64,000 nt of DNA, from contig JASXTE010000011.1 of the NCBI GenBank assembly GCA_030280995.1, forward strand, positions 17,316,603 through 17,380,602, in the 5' to 3' direction. The DNA is from Hemileia vastatrix (lineage: Eukaryota > Basidiomycota > Pucciniomycetes > Pucciniales > Zaghouaniaceae). This document shows positions 22,975-35,345 of this stretch, piece by piece. The first letter of the stretch is position 1. Every line of letters begins with the position of its first letter. A program made the translations under genes and the position numbers. The notes under the pieces are model-generated. The model was given only the letters and a program-made list of their open reading frames with translations, did not search any database and had not been told where the DNA came from.

Positions 22975-23490
22975 TACTAGGGGGTGTCGGGGCAATATGG
23001 TCTATGTGGTTAGATCATCGCCTGGATGGCCACTAGTCACTCACCTTGACTTTTGTGTTGCAATTTTGAATCCTTGCTGCCTCACCCCTTTTAAGCACCT
23101 ACCCTCTTTGTCCATAGTTGGCACCCTTGCTTTCATGCTGGTGTTGATGTCTTGTTCTCCCTACAATATCTCTATTCTCTGTCAGCAACCTACGGTGGAT
23201 GGACACATGAGTTAAAGCTAGAGAACCCACCCCACTTTGCCATCCTCCCATTATCTGGATGATTGTGCTTGGTCATTCACCTTGGGTCAGCTGTGGAATT
23301 CCACTCCCCTTACATTCTTGAAAACCCTGCCCATCAAACCACAACCCTCTCAAGGATTAACCTCTACCCTTCCCCCTATGGCAACCCCATCTGTCAGTGT
23401 ATGCTAGTAACTAAGTGTGATTTAATAGTAAATATTAATGGTCCTACTACTTATTGATTAATGATTTAGTGATTAAACCTTGGGGGAAGA
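22975..23490 (+). mobile_element. Possible tRNA-derived SINE
   Basis: A tRNA-like head at about 22989-23090 has an A-box-like TGGTCTATGTGG followed by TTAGATCA, and a weak B-box-like sequence in CAATTTTGAATCC about 65 nt later. A non-tRNA body follows. No target duplication was found, so this is a tentative call. Confidence 0.3.
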
Positions 23491-24544
23491 CTAATAAAAT
23501 AGTTATTCACAATATAAACTCACAAGACTTGAATTTTTATGCATGCTAGTGGTGAAAAATAGATAAATAAAATATAGTTGTAGTTATATAAAGACAATAT
23601 CAATTTATAAATGCTTTAGAGTATATTTATATATGATAATAACTGTTTTATAATGTTTAATTGAATTGTAGTAAGTAAGTGATGTCCAATAACCCATCAA
23701 ATCCTCCCTTACTTACACTGAAATCCACTGGAGTGCACAGACCTTCAATCCAGATGATGTCACTTCTATCCCTGGCAATTAAAGCACTGTGAGGGCCCAT
23801 CACCTCCCCATGACTTCCACTTAAAGCAGTTTAAACACCCAGACCTCCAGTAAGAAGCCTCCATCATAATTAATGATACCACAGACCCATACCATAAATA
23901 GAATAAACAGATAAAAGTGGATACCATAAAGAAACAGGTAAAATAACTCATCCAAAGAGTATAAAATGAAACCCAAAGTACGTAGAAGAGCCAAATTAAC
24001 TGTCAAAGCCCTCAATAACATCCCCAAGCATCCATATTAACCCAGTAATGATATCCCAACCCATAAATCCGTGAAAATCCATCAAAGGAAGCAGATTAAG
24101 TTGTCCAACCTGGATATATGTGCCTGAAAATGGTGTATATGCTTGTGTAGGCGTTTTGAGTCCACTGAATACATCCATATAACCTAAAATAAGCAGAAAA
24201 ATAAAGGTTATAGGCTAATAAGAGGTTAAAAACCACTTATAGACCTAAATATACATAATATAACTACATATTTCACTGAATATGAAGTTTATGTATACAT
24301 ATAAGCTTATCTATTTGTATAATTACTTAATATCACTTAAGATAAGTATATTATGACTCCATTAACATCTTAATATGTACTATTAGGCTATGGATAATCT
24401 ACTTAAACTACTATAAGTCATATAATAGTGTAATAATTATATATATATGTATTATAAACATATATATAAATATTATTAGCTTAATGTAATTAAGGTTATC
24501 TTATTTTAAACATAATAATTACTCAGTCCTGGGGATACCCAGTC
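23491..24544. other. Unassigned DNA
   Basis: Minus-strand frames (for example LFYLWYGSVVSLIMMEASYW near 23890) are short and resemble nothing I recognise. 24240-24520 is very AT-rich with TATATA runs. Confidence 0.35.
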
Positions 24545-24975
24545 TGACACTTTCTTTACAGAGGGATAAGAGGGCACATAGCTTGGAGGAGATGAAATTC
24601 AAGATAAAGAATGAGGAGAAGGCTCTTGAGTACAATTTCCTATGAGAGCAGCTGAAAATCAAGTATCAACTTGAAGATGGTTCAGAAAAAGAAGTTTTCT
24701 TGAAATTATTTGTTAAAGCTAATAAATCTGTTCAGGAAATCAAATGCTTAATGAAAATTTTTGAAGATTAGTTTTTTATTTCATTGATGATTCATTCTAA
24801 ATTTTTTTAGAAAGTTTTCTTGATAGAATTTGTTAAAGCTAATATTTCTGTTGAGGAAATTGACTGCTTAATTGAAAAATTTTTATGACTAGTTTTTTTA
24901 TTTCATTCATATTTCATTCCAAATTTTTTTCAAGTCAAAAAAATTTCACATCTTATTTAAAAATATGGCAATACC
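24545..24975 (+). pseudogene. Fragment of a Harbinger Myb/SANT-type ORF (coiled-coil tail)
   Basis: The translation contains MKFKIKNEEKALEYNFL, KEVFLKLFVKANKSVQEIKC and a stop near 24771. This matches the C-terminal coiled coil of the ORF at 37505-38908 (KDFLIECVKANKSVDEIERL). The last ~80 nt are duplicated at 24811-24892. The 3' flank with GGCAATACCCCCCTCC matches the downstream minisatellite of that transposon. Upstream domains are missing. Confidence 0.6.
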
Positions 24976-25119
24976 CCCCTCCCCATGCAATTTAATCTGT
25001 GAGAAGGTAAGGATTACCAAATTTTCATTAAAATTTTATAAATAATTAAGTAAATTAATTAAAAAATATAATCAACCAAGTGAAGGAGTTTCAAATACTA
25101 TCTTCCAATGATTTCATGA

Positions 25120-25932
25120 TGTCACCGGACGACCTATGCACAAGGTCGAGGGTGTTCCTGGAAGTGAGATGAGGAGAGTAGTTTAGAAACTTCTTCAAAG
25201 CACAGAGGAAATGTTCAAGGAAGTGATTCGAAGATGACTCGAAGGAAGAGCTACTGCTTTGAGATATGTTCAATAAGAATTCTAATATAATTTAAAGGTA
25301 ATATTAATATTCTTAAGATCTCACAAAGGGTTGAAAACTCAATAATCAAAGATTTAGGATTTAGAAATGATTACTGAGAAAAATAAGGAAAGATACAATA
25401 ATAATGATTTAACCTGAAGTTTTTACCACTATTAACTATATATATGTTTTATAATTTAATTCTAAAGAATGTGGAACCAAAATCCAACCCCTTTTATATC
25501 CTTTACTCCTCCTTATATTGACCTCATACCCATCCCTCATTCCGCACACCACAGACCACCAAAATTACACCCGTTACACCTGGACCCTCCTCACTACCAT
25601 CCGTTAACCCTTTAATCCTCCACTAACCATTCTGTCCATGCTCACTACCCCTTTTTAATAACCCACAGATATTTTAATAAACCTTTCTAGTGAACTATTA
25701 CATTGACTATTGCGCTGTACGTCACTTATTGAGGAAAAGATTAAGAGACACTATTGAGAGATTGACTAATTTAGATTTAGAATTTAGACTAGTGCGGTTG
25801 AATAGTGAGTACACAAAGGAAAGTCACAGTTGCTATGTAGAATTGCTTTCTGCGCTTCGAGTATGGATTTAGACCTCTGTTTTATTGATTTAATGAGCTG
25901 CTTTTGCCTTGAGTGTCACATGGCGCGTGAAA
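25120..25932 (-). repeat. 3' LTR of the chromovirus (left copy)
   Basis: It pairs with 32690-33502 over its full length with scattered substitutions. It carries in-frame or directional features only for the minus strand element; the divergence between the two copies shows an old insertion. Confidence 0.9.
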
Positions 25933-25942
25933 GATGCCTGGG

Positions 25943-25950
25943 TATAAAAA
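25943..25950 (+). promoter_or_regulatory. TATA box for the antisense ORF
   Basis: GGTATAAAAATG lies just inside the left LTR boundary, 88 nt upstream of the plus-strand ATG at 26031, followed by a pyrimidine-rich leader (CTACTCTCTCTCCCTCTTGC). This is a well-formed fungal core promoter pointing away from gag-pol. Confidence 0.5.
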
Positions 25951-26030
25951 TGTGAGCTCCTTTGAGTGTGAGACATACTTTCCCACACTACTCTCTCTCC
26001 CTCTTGCTTTTAATTCTTTTATACTTTATT

Positions 26031-26987
26031 ATGTCAACTTGCCCTACCCCAACTCCCATGCCTCCACATTCTAAAGCAGATGGTGGAATCATTACCTGGC
26101 AGTACTCTCAAGCATGCACAGCCTGCAAATCAATAGAGTACTTCTGCGTTGAAAGCATGGCAGAATGAGGTCCTCGCCAGAAATGCGAGTTTTGCCACTG
26201 GAGACGGGTGGCTTGTGATGCCTTGTTGAAAAATATGGACATTGAGTGTCGATTTACAAAAACCAAATATTGGGTAATACTGAAGACCAAAGAGGTGGTC
26301 GAAGATATTTGGGGTGTATAAATCGGGGACGAGCAGTCGGTGGGAGAGACTGAGGAGGAGGTTGAAGATACTGTGGCAACCTTGGTAACCCCAGCTACAA
26401 GTAAAAACAAGGGGTCAAAGAAGAAATAGATGAATTAGTTGAAGAGGATGAGAATGAAATCCCTATTTTGAGACGGACACCAAAGAAGCAGCGTATTTTC
26501 ATTGAGGATGAAGAAGAGGAGAAGGAAGTGATGGTGGAAGTCACCCAAAGTTATTCTTAGAAGCTGACCCATTGTTTGAAGTAAGTCTGTTCTTCTTTTA
26601 TTTTAAAAATTTTGTTACTGATGACCTATGTTTTGGAATTAAGATGTCATCGCAGAGTCTCCAATTATAAAGGCTGCGCCATTGCTGCCAGTTGAGGCAA
26701 ATCAAACAGAGGTTGATTCAAGGGAGGACAACAAAGAGACTCTCGATCAGGTATGGTCAAAGAAACCTCGGCAAGGCCGACAAACTTGATTCATTGAAGA
26801 TTTAAGCAGTGAGATCGATAAGATTGTCGATGCTGCTTCCTTCGACGTGGTCAAAGAATTACTAGAAATTGGGGAAGTGGTATTAATAGGAGAAGAGGAG
26901 ATATTTGAGAAATGCAGGAAGGAAATAAGAGTGGTTTTGGAAAAAATGAAGAAGTTGGTTTGGGAGAAAATACAGGAGAAAATTTGA
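26031..26987 (+). pseudogene. Antisense zinc-cluster ORF carried inside the chromovirus
   Basis: From ATG 26031 the frame reads MSTCPTPTPMPPHSKADGG, then CTACKSIEYFC and, after 12 residues, CEFCHWRRVAC. The spacing C-x2-C-x6-C-x12-C-x2-C-x6-C is that of a Zn(II)2Cys6 (Gal4-type) cluster. A TGA (26166-26168) sits between the halves where Arg is expected. A second stop and a frame change follow, then an acidic segment (DELVEEDENEIPIL, IEDEEEEKEVMVEV). A likely intron (about 26580-26640) leads to a C-terminal coiled coil (EKCRKEIRVVLEKMKKLVW) ending at TGA 26985. It lies opposite to gag-pol. A DNA-binding or regulatory role would fit a zinc cluster but is inference. A decayed relative is at 55690-56640. 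Confidence 0.6.
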
Positions 26988-27789
26988 AATGGAAGGGAAA
27001 AGGAAGGAAAGAAGGAGGGAAGGAGAAAAGTAGAAAGCAATTCATGTATTTATTTATTTTTTTATTGTTGTTTTAATTGAAAATATTGATATATATTTTA
27101 TAAGATTTTGAGAAAAGAAAAGAAAAAAAAAGAAAGAAAAGATTTGAATTAAATTTTGTATTAAATTTTGAAAGAAGAAAAGAAAGAATGTTTAACTGAA
27201 GGAATTAAAGTTTTGAAAAGAAAAAATTTAAGTAAGAAAAAAGAAATAGTTGATTGAAACAATTTTGTTTGAAATGTGAATTTAATGGGAGAAGAAATTG
27301 TTATTCATAAAAGTTTATTTATTGAAGTTTTTGAGGAGTTTTGGTTTTTAAAAGAAAGAATTTGAAAGAAAGAAGTTATTTGTTTGAAGAATTTTTAAAA
27401 GAGAGATTTAAAGGTTGAAGTAAAGTTTGAGAAAGATTGTTGTATTGAGTTAGTGAAGAATTTTGATAGTTCAAAGAAAAAGAAATAAGGGAAAAGAAGA
27501 AAAGTTTGAAAAGAGAAAAGAAAGAAAATTAAAGGAATTGTTGATTTTTAAGATTTTATTTGAATGAATATTAAGATTTTAATTTTATTATTTTATTTTA
27601 TTTTATTTTATTTTATTTTATTTATTTTAATTAATTTATTTATTTTTAAAGAAGGTTGAAAAAAACTTTTGAGAAGAAGGAAGAAGAAAAGAAAAAACAG
27701 AGTAAGGATTTTAGAAGAGAAGAAGTTTTAGAATTTTAAGAAAAGAAAAAGAAGAGAGAAAGAAGAGAAAAAAGAAAAGAGAGCTCTAA
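26988..27789 (+). repeat. Purine-rich strand-asymmetric tract
   Basis: The plus strand is overwhelmingly A and G (AAGAAAAGAAAG runs, GAAGGAAGAAG) for about 800 nt, with a TTTTA microsatellite near 27585-27620. No open frame is convincing. It forms the spacer between the antisense ORF and the end of pol. Confidence 0.7.
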
Positions 27790-30700
27790 GGTTTTGGTTT
27801 TAAAGGATATTTAAGATGAAAAGATTTTAGGAGTTCAGGGGCGTTAGAAACATTGATGGCTGGTTCCCAGGATGTTCTGTCTGAGTCATCGAGGAAGCTT
27901 TCCCATTCCACGAGGTATTGAAGTTTCCCCTTATTCATTCTTGAATCAAGGATACAGCTTACTTCCCACTCTAGATGGTCTTCTAATTTGACCGGTTCCG
28001 GAGGAGGTTGGTTCCTGCCTGGGTATGTTTCTCAAGCCAGTTCCAGGAGAGATACGTGGAAAACAGGGTGAATAGCCTGCCATTTAGGAGGTAGCTTGAG
28101 TCAAAATGCAGTTTTAGAGACTTCGGAGTCGATTTAGAATGGTCCCAAGCATTTTTCAGCCAGTTTCTTTGATAGTTGAGTTGTTTGAATGTTTTGTGCG
28201 TTGAGCCATACTTTGTCGCCTGGTTTAAAAGAAGGAGTAAATTGTCAATGTTTGTTGGCCTGTTCCTTGTACCTTTGAATCACTAATTCCAAATTTTAAT
28301 TAAGTTCTTCTTGGAGTCGTGATATGGTTTGAAGATAATGTTCTTCAGGATGACTAGTTCCTACATGGATTGAGTTGAATCGAGGATGTCTTCCATAAAC
28401 AGTTTCAAAGGGAGATTGTCATGTCAAAGAATGAGTCAAGTTAGTATAAGCAAATTGGGCCAATGGTAACCATGTGGTCCAATTGTCTTGTTGGTAACTG
28501 ACATAAATTTGAAGGTATTGCTCAAGGATTTGGTTGACCCTTTCAGTTTGCCCATTGGTTTCAGGATGATAGGCCGTGGAGAAATTCCTCGTGATATTGA
28601 GTTGTCAACATAATTGAGTCCAGAATGTGGATACAAACAATGAGCCTCTATCTGAGATAATATCATTTGGTAAGCCATGTTTGGAAAATACATATTCTAG
28701 AAACAATTTTGACAAATCTTCTGCTTTAGCAGTAGTAGTGGTTTTAATGAAAATAGACATCTTTGAAAATCTATCTACTATTGCTAATATAGCATCAAAA
28801 TTATTAGAAAGAGGAAGTTGAGAAATAAAATTCATTGATAAGGATTCCCAAGGTTTAGAGGGAATAGGAAGCAGTTGAAGCAACCCATGCTTCCAGTGAC
28901 GGGGATCCTTATTCCTATTACATTCATAACAAGATCTTATATAGGCCTTGATTTCTCTGGTCATTCCTAGCCAGAAGAAATCCCTCACAATTAACTGGTA
29001 GGTTTTATCAACCCTAAAATGACCAGCTAATGGAGAATCATGTCAACTGTTGAAAATACATAATTTTATTTCACTGTTGTTGGGTATGACTTCTACCTTC
29101 AAAAACTAATAGACCTGATTCAATACTAAATCTTTTTGCCCCTTGCTTTGAGAGTATTTTGTCTTTTAACCCTAAACAATAATTGTCCTTTGACTGAGAT
29201 TCGAGGATGTTGGATAGTGGATTTTGGAAAGATTTAATTGTCATTGAATTAATTTGATGAGTTGTTAACATTGATTTCTTGAAAATTGATTTCATATTTC
29301 CTGGGCTCTTTTCAGAAAATGCATCCCCCCGCTGTGGGTAAACGTCGTCCTGACGTGACAGGATATCTGGGACAATGCAGCTCTTACCTGGGAGATAGAA
29401 AATAGAAAAAAGAAATTCAGACAAAAATTCAGCCCACCTGGCTTGATGCCTGGTTAACACTTTGGAAGACATAAAGTATTTCAAAGCATTATGGCCAGTC
29501 AAGATTTGAAAATGACTATCTAGGCTGAGAAGAAAAGAGCACCATTTTTTAAGACAATGGATAATAGCTAAAAGCTCCTTATCATGAATTTTGTAATTTA
29601 ATTCTGCTTCAATGAGTTTGCATGACTTGAAAGCAACAGGAGAAAAATTTTTGGTTCAGGATTGAATTGAGAAATGAACCCAGAGATAGCATAATCCCTA
29701 GTGTCTGTTTCGACTATTGTCGAAGCAGAAGGATCAAAATGTCAAAGAATTGGAGCTGTGGTAAATGAAGTCTTCAATGCTTCAAATTCCTTACATGCTG
29801 TAGAAGTAAAAACAAAAGGAATATATTTTCTAAGAAGAGAAGTAAGATTGGAAATATTTTTAGAATAATCTTTAATAAATATTCTATAGAAATTGGCAAA
29901 ACCCAAAAATCCTTGGAGGGATTTAATGGTTTAGGGCTCAGGCCATTCCAGGACTTTTTGGACCTTTTTGTCGTCCATGACTAAACTATCGGTGGATAAC
30001 GTAAAACCCAAAAAATCAATAGATTTAAGATGGAATTCGCATTTATTGTGCTTGGCGTAGAGACCCTGATCTTGAAGGCAATTTAGAGCCTGTCAAACAT
30101 GATGAATATGTTCATCCAGTGTCTTCGAGAAAATTAAAATATTGTCTAAGTAGAAGACAACAAATTGCTCAACAAAATCTTGAAAGAAGTCATTAACAAA
30201 AGTTTGAAAAGTAGATGGTGCGTTACATAATCCAAAAGGCATTACTAAATATTCAAAACTACCAAATCTAGTGCGCATTGCAGTCAGTGGTTCATGACCT
30301 TCTGCAATGCAAAAAATATTATAAGTGCCTCTAAGATCAATTTTAGAAAAGAAATTAGCACCATTAAAAAGGGTAAGAAGCAATGACATAGGAGGAACTG
30401 GATATGCATTCTTCTTTGTAACTGTGTTGAGCTTTCTATAGTCAACACACAACCTAAGGCTAACGTCTTTTTTCTTTACAAAAAGAACAGGGGAGCCGGT
30501 TAGAGATTTACTGGCTCTGATGAAACCTTTGGCTACATTCTCTGAAATGTAGTCTCAAAGAACTTGAGATTTGTCCTTCAACAAAGAATAGACATGACCT
30601 GCCGGAGGTACTAGACCTATTAACTCTATTTGATGGTCGTAGGGTCAATGAGGTGGTAACTTATTGGCCTTGCGGATTGAGAAAACATCAAGGAAATCAT

Positions 30701-31415
30701 GATAGATTTCCAGTAAAGTTGATTTAATGGCTTCAAATTTGATTTGGTTGTCCTCATCATCTTTGAGAGAGTCTGTTGAGGGAAGACCAGAATTGATAGA
30801 GCATAATTCAATTACTTTGAGGCAATTTAAATCCTCTTTGAGTAAAGTGATTGAGCTAGAAGAGTTAGCCGATTTCTCATTTAGAGAAATATCAGATGCT
30901 TGAAAGTCATCTGGCAGATATTTGTCCTCTAGCAGAACATTTTCAGGTGGGTTTTTTAACTCCCTATTGACCTGCATTGAAGAATTAGAAATATACTTAG
31001 TGCGTGGGGTGATCAATCCCCATGACCAATCAATTTCAGGATTCCAATGCATTAAAAAGTCATGGCCAAGGAAGGTATTCTCCATTCTTGGGGTGTCCAA
31101 GACTAATAATTCCCACTCAAAGAGGGGAAAATTCAGAAAGTTGAAAACCCATAAAACTTTCCTCTTTACCCAATATTTGGGCTCCTCTGATTTGACCAAA
31201 TATATTGGAGTTCAATCAATATCTGTGAATGTCAACTTTAAATTCTTGGAAAAAGATAAACTGAAAAAAGAAATTGAAGCTCCAGAGTCTATAAGACAAC
31301 TGAAGGGGTTATCCTCCTTGAAAAGAATGAATCTCAAGCGGTTTAAGGCAGCTCCAGTCCTTAAGACATGGAGGTTCTGTGCACTGGGAGAGATAAGATA
31401 GTTTGCTTTGCACAC
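27790..31415 (-). pseudogene. Chromovirus pol (protease, RT, RNase H, integrase, chromodomain)
   Basis: Reading right to left: the protease has CLIDSGASISFFSL (about 31280). The reverse transcriptase has LCVDYRKLNTVTKKNAYPVP, FSKIDLRGTYN and RFGSFEYLVMPFGLCNAP. The catalytic box reads VVFYLDNILIFS, with Asn replacing the second essential Asp (about 30165). RNase H shows VETDTRDYAISGFIS. The integrase has its zinc finger (SCYECNRNKDPRHWKHG) and core (AIVDRFSKM, IISDRGSLF, then [13 protein letters not shown]). A chromodomain (LQYLVEWESFLDDSD, SWEPAINV) ends near 27790. More than a dozen stops and frameshifts make it nonfunctional. The active-site change alone would abolish reverse transcription. 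Confidence 0.92.
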
Positions 31416-31429
31416 AAGTAAACTATCTA

Positions 31430-32617
31430 CTAGTTTTTTGACCTTGAACTAGTAACTTCTCTTTCCTTCAATTTAACACAATCTTCTAGCTTGTGCTTAC
31501 CCCCACAATACATACATAACCCATTATCTGCTCGCCTCTTCCTCTCAGCTTCTTTAAGTTCCCCTTTTGGATCCAGTACTTTGCTGATATTTCCTGGGGT
31601 CGAGCCTTTTGATTGAGGTTTTTCCTTTTCCTTATAGGGTTTGGATTGAGTCAAGGAAGATTGAGTTGTCCGTGGGTGTGAAGAAGGTCCCAATTATAAA
31701 TTTAGGCCTTGAGATTTGTTGGCGTATTGACAATGTTGTAGCCGTCCTTGGTAAATGCCATCGAGTTTGAGGGTTCGATCCATTAAATCCATTAAAGTAG
31801 TCATTTTCTGACCATGAAGATTTAATTGATCCAGAATCCTTGAAAGAAGTCCCTTTTTGAAATGATACTTGAGGGCAGCATCATTCAAACCTACTCGAGT
31901 TTGAAGTGCTCTGAAGTTTGAGATATATTCAGAGGCTTTACCATTATCACTAATGCGAAGGAAATCCAATTCAATTTCTGCGTTTTCAGTTTCATTAGGG
32001 TCACCAAACAATGTAAAGAGTTGGTCTTTGAACTTTTACCAGTTATTAATAAGTATATGGGTTTCTGTTGAAGAGAGCATGAGAAGATAAGGTTCGAACC
32101 ATCTTGCTGATTTTCCAGCTAGGAATGAAGAAGCATAAACAACCTTTGATTGGTAGTTATTGAAGGTTCAAGGGTCATTATGGAACAGGAGCTTGCAGGT
32201 TTGCAAGAAAGGGCACAATCTGTCTGGGTGATCTCCATCAAATTTATCAGGAGATTTCATGGAAGGAGTTTTAAATTTAGATCCCTCTGAAGACGTTGGA
32301 TTGGAAAGGGTTTTCATGAAAAGTCTCATGAAGTCTTCCAGCGAATTAGATGGTCCAAGTTCCGAAGGTTGACCAGAAGGGTGAGTACCAGGGGCGGATG
32401 GTGCCTCATGCATCATATACTCTCCTTCTTCTTCTTCACTAGAATCATCAAAATCCTTGGAGATGTCTTCCACAAATTGGACTGAATGTCCCCGTTCCCT
32501 AAGGTCGAGAGGTTCCAAGGAGTGAGCGCGGGAAACAGGCCATGTGGCTGTTGGCCTGCCTCTGGCACAAGCCCTAGTAGTAGTGCCCATAGGAGGAGTG
32601 CGTTGAACAGGTGCCAT
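31430..32617 (-). pseudogene. Chromovirus gag
   Basis: ATG at 32617 starts MAPVQRTPPMGTTTRA. An acidic linker, a capsid-like segment (MKSPDKFDGDHPDRLCPFL, then LDFLRISDNGKASEYISNFR) and a basic tail with one zinc knuckle (CMYCGGKHKLEDC, about 31490) follow. Stops near 32167, 32012 and 31693 break the frame. The gag start lies about 70 nt inside the 5' LTR boundary at 32690. Confidence 0.85.
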
Positions 32618-32689
32618 TTAAAGAATTTAAAACACCTGAAAAGGGACGTAGTAGTGCAAAGATTGAGATTACAAAGAATTAAATTATAC

Positions 32690-33502
32690 TGTCACCGGAA
32701 GACCTACGCACAAGGTTGAGGGTGTTCCTGGAAGTGAGATAAGGAGAGTAGTTTAGAAACTTCTTTGAAGAACAGAGGAAATGTTTGAGGAAGTGATTTG
32801 AAGATGACTCAAAAGAAGAGCTACTGCTTTGAGATATGTTCAATAAGAATTCTAATATAATTTAAAGGTAATATTAATATTCTTAAGATCTCACAAAGGG
32901 TTGAAAACTCAATAATCAAAGATTTAGGATTTAGAAATGATTACTGAGAAAAATAAGGAAAGATAAAATAATAATGATTTAACCTGAAGTTTCTACCACT
33001 ATTAAATATTAATATGTTTTATAATTTAATTCTAAAGAATCTCAAACCAAAATCCAACCCCTTTTATATCCTTTACTCCTCCTTGCATTGACCTCATACC
33101 CATCTCTCATTCCGCACACCACAGACCTTCAAAATTACACCCGTTACATATGGACCCTCCTCATTAACATCCGTTAACCCTTTAATCCTCCACTAAGCAT
33201 TACGTCCATGCTCACTCCCCCTTTTTAATAACCCACAGATATTTTAATAAACCTTTCTAGCGGACTATTACATTGACTATCGCGCTGTGCGTCACTTATT
33301 GAGGAAAAGATTAAGACACACTATTGAGAGATTGACTAATTTAGATTTAGAGTTTAGACTAGTGCGATTGAATAGTGAGTACACAAAGGAAAGTCACAGT
33401 TGCTATGTAGAATTGCTTTCTGCGCTTCGAGTATGGATTTAGACCTCTGTTTTATTGATTTAATGAGCTGCTTTTGCCTTGAGTGTCACGTGGCGCATGA
33501 CA
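32690..33502 (-). repeat. 5' LTR of the chromovirus (right copy)
   Basis: Ends in CCGGTGACA on the minus strand, followed by GTATAATTTAATTC, which is not an obvious tRNA 3'-end complement. Self-priming, known for some fungal chromoviruses, is possible but not shown. Confidence 0.88.
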
Positions 33503-33759
33503 AATGAGCAAAGTCAAAGAAAACATATCACAAGAATGGTATTATGAACTCATTCATAAAATATAATTTGATGAGCACCTTTATATGGTACAGGGGCTCT
33601 GTGGTATAATACTTAAAGTTGATTTATTATCTTTAATAAATGATAAATTAAAAATTTATGAAAAAAATAAAAATTTGAAAATCCTTTAATTACTATATTT
33701 AGGGCCCCTCCATAATGTTTTACTAAAAATTGACCCTTTATGCCTTTTTTTACTCACCT
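33503..33759. other. Unassigned AT-rich DNA
   Basis: No gene seen. Confidence 0.35.
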
Positions 33760-34009
33760 CACTATGCAATATAGGGGGTGGACTTTCTAGAAAGTTCTCA
33801 ACCTGAACTCAGATGGAACTCAGACTGAACTCATACTGAACCCATACTGAACTCTACTTGAACACCAACCTAAAACTGTTCTGCTGAGTGGTGATCATCA
33901 CTGATTTTATGGTTCCTTTATCAATAGCTCAATGTGAGTTCAATCTGTGGTGAGTTTGGGTCCAAGTTTGCGGACTTGATAGCAAGTCCACCCCCCATAT
34001 TATGTGGTT
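33760..34009 (+). mobile_element. CACTA-type MITE, copy 1
   Basis: The 250-nt element starts CACTATGCAATATAGGGGG and ends CCCCCCATATTATGTGGTT. The target duplication is CCT (33757-33759 and 34010-34012). It shares its body with copies at 50216 and 53231, including a run of degenerate GAACTCAGA(C/T)TG motifs. Confidence 0.85.
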
Positions 34010-35345
34010 CCTGGTTTATCAAACTTTGATTGATCTGGAATGAAAATCCAAAATGAGTGAACTTTTTGAAAAATTTAAATCCAGTGTGACATTATAAAGT
34101 CTATTATGGAACTAAATTTTATTAAAAAGGGATTTATGGAGATGATTATTGAGATTGGAAAGCCAATCTAATTTTATTATGGTAAATATAAAAGAAATGA
34201 GTATATAAAAGGGTATTTTACAAGTCAAGATTAAACAAATAATCGATGGTCAGAAAATGCAAGTAGAAGTCTGAATGTGCATGAAAAATTAAAGTAAGGA
34301 GTCTCATGAACCTTTTAAAAATTTTATGGAATTTTTACTAATTTTTCACTATTTCTAATAATTTTATAAAGTATTATTGATTATTTTTGATTTTTCATGA
34401 TTTACTTAACTTTGATAATTTTTTACTAAATAATAAGGGCTGTGCAGACTACAAAAATTAGTTATTATTATAAAGGATAAGTATTTCTATCATGTGTAGT
34501 GTTTTTGAATTTTCTATTAGTATTTTAAGGTTCTAATTGAGTCTGGAAGTCTGTATAAGCTCCAGAATGCTCCAGACAAGCTCTGTATGAACTTTGGTAA
34601 TCTCTGGACAAGCCCCAGGATGTTTCAGATGGGGAAAATAGGGAATGTGACATACTATGCATATAAAGCTTTTAGAATGAAATTAAGAAATGTGGGAACA
34701 AAATACAAACATCTTAATTAACAACTTGTATCTTAAGAGTTACATATAACAACAACATTCATTATTATTTTATATAACAAATTATAAAATTGTAATACCC
34801 TTATAGAAATAACACTTTTGAACAACATATTGTAAATTTCACTCAACAACTCATTAATATATACATATAGGGTACCATTTTGAAGGTCTCATCATCAGGG
34901 ATATAAATTTAACAACTAAATCTAATGAAAAAATAAAAGCTTCATAAAAACATATAATTCAATCATTTAAATAACTTTTCTGAATACAGCTTCATTGTTG
35001 TATTTCTTTCCTTCTTTATAAAGAACAGTGATTCAACATATCAAAACCATAAATAAAAAATAGTTTATCATTAATTTTATATCAATTAGAGGTTTAAGCT
35101 TAGTCAATTTTGAACTCTATATTTAGTTAAAATGACAGGATTTTCTTTGGTTTATCCAACTCCCTTGGATTATGCTTACAGCATGGCAACTATAAGAGTC
35201 TTTCTACATTGGTGGCACTCAATGTGGTGTTTGAATTCTCTAGTATTTAATTGATCCTACTTGGTATCTGGACTTGCTTAGCCTGCAAGAGGCTTATCAA
35301 ACAAACCCTTATCATATTTTAACAGTTTTATTATATAATTTTGAG
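34010..35345 (+). repeat. Probable decayed 5' LTR region of a Ty3 element
   Basis: No gene seen. ATGCATATAAAGC near 34657 is TATA-like, and TTCTACATTGGTGGCACTCA (35202-35221) has the form of an LTR end followed by a TGG-type primer site, just upstream of the gag at 35346. The left LTR boundary cannot be set. Confidence 0.4.

Larger units (their letters stand above)
25120..33502 (-). mobile_element. Complete but decayed Ty3/gypsy chromovirus
   Basis: The two 813-nt LTRs (25120-25932 and 32690-33502) begin TGTCACCGG on the plus strand and end TGACA (mutated to TGAAA in the left copy). Bases outside the element are CATGA (25115-25119) and AATGA (33503-33507), a target duplication with one mismatch. 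The minus strand encodes gag, protease, reverse transcriptase, RNase H, integrase and a C-terminal chromodomain, with many stops. Between the end of pol (about 27790) and the left LTR lie 1.85 kb that include an antisense zinc-cluster ORF. Confidence 0.92.

Noticed and set aside
23766..24178. Overlapping minus-strand frames rich in Phe, Leu and Tyr
   Set aside because: They are short, overlap in different frames and resemble no family I can name.
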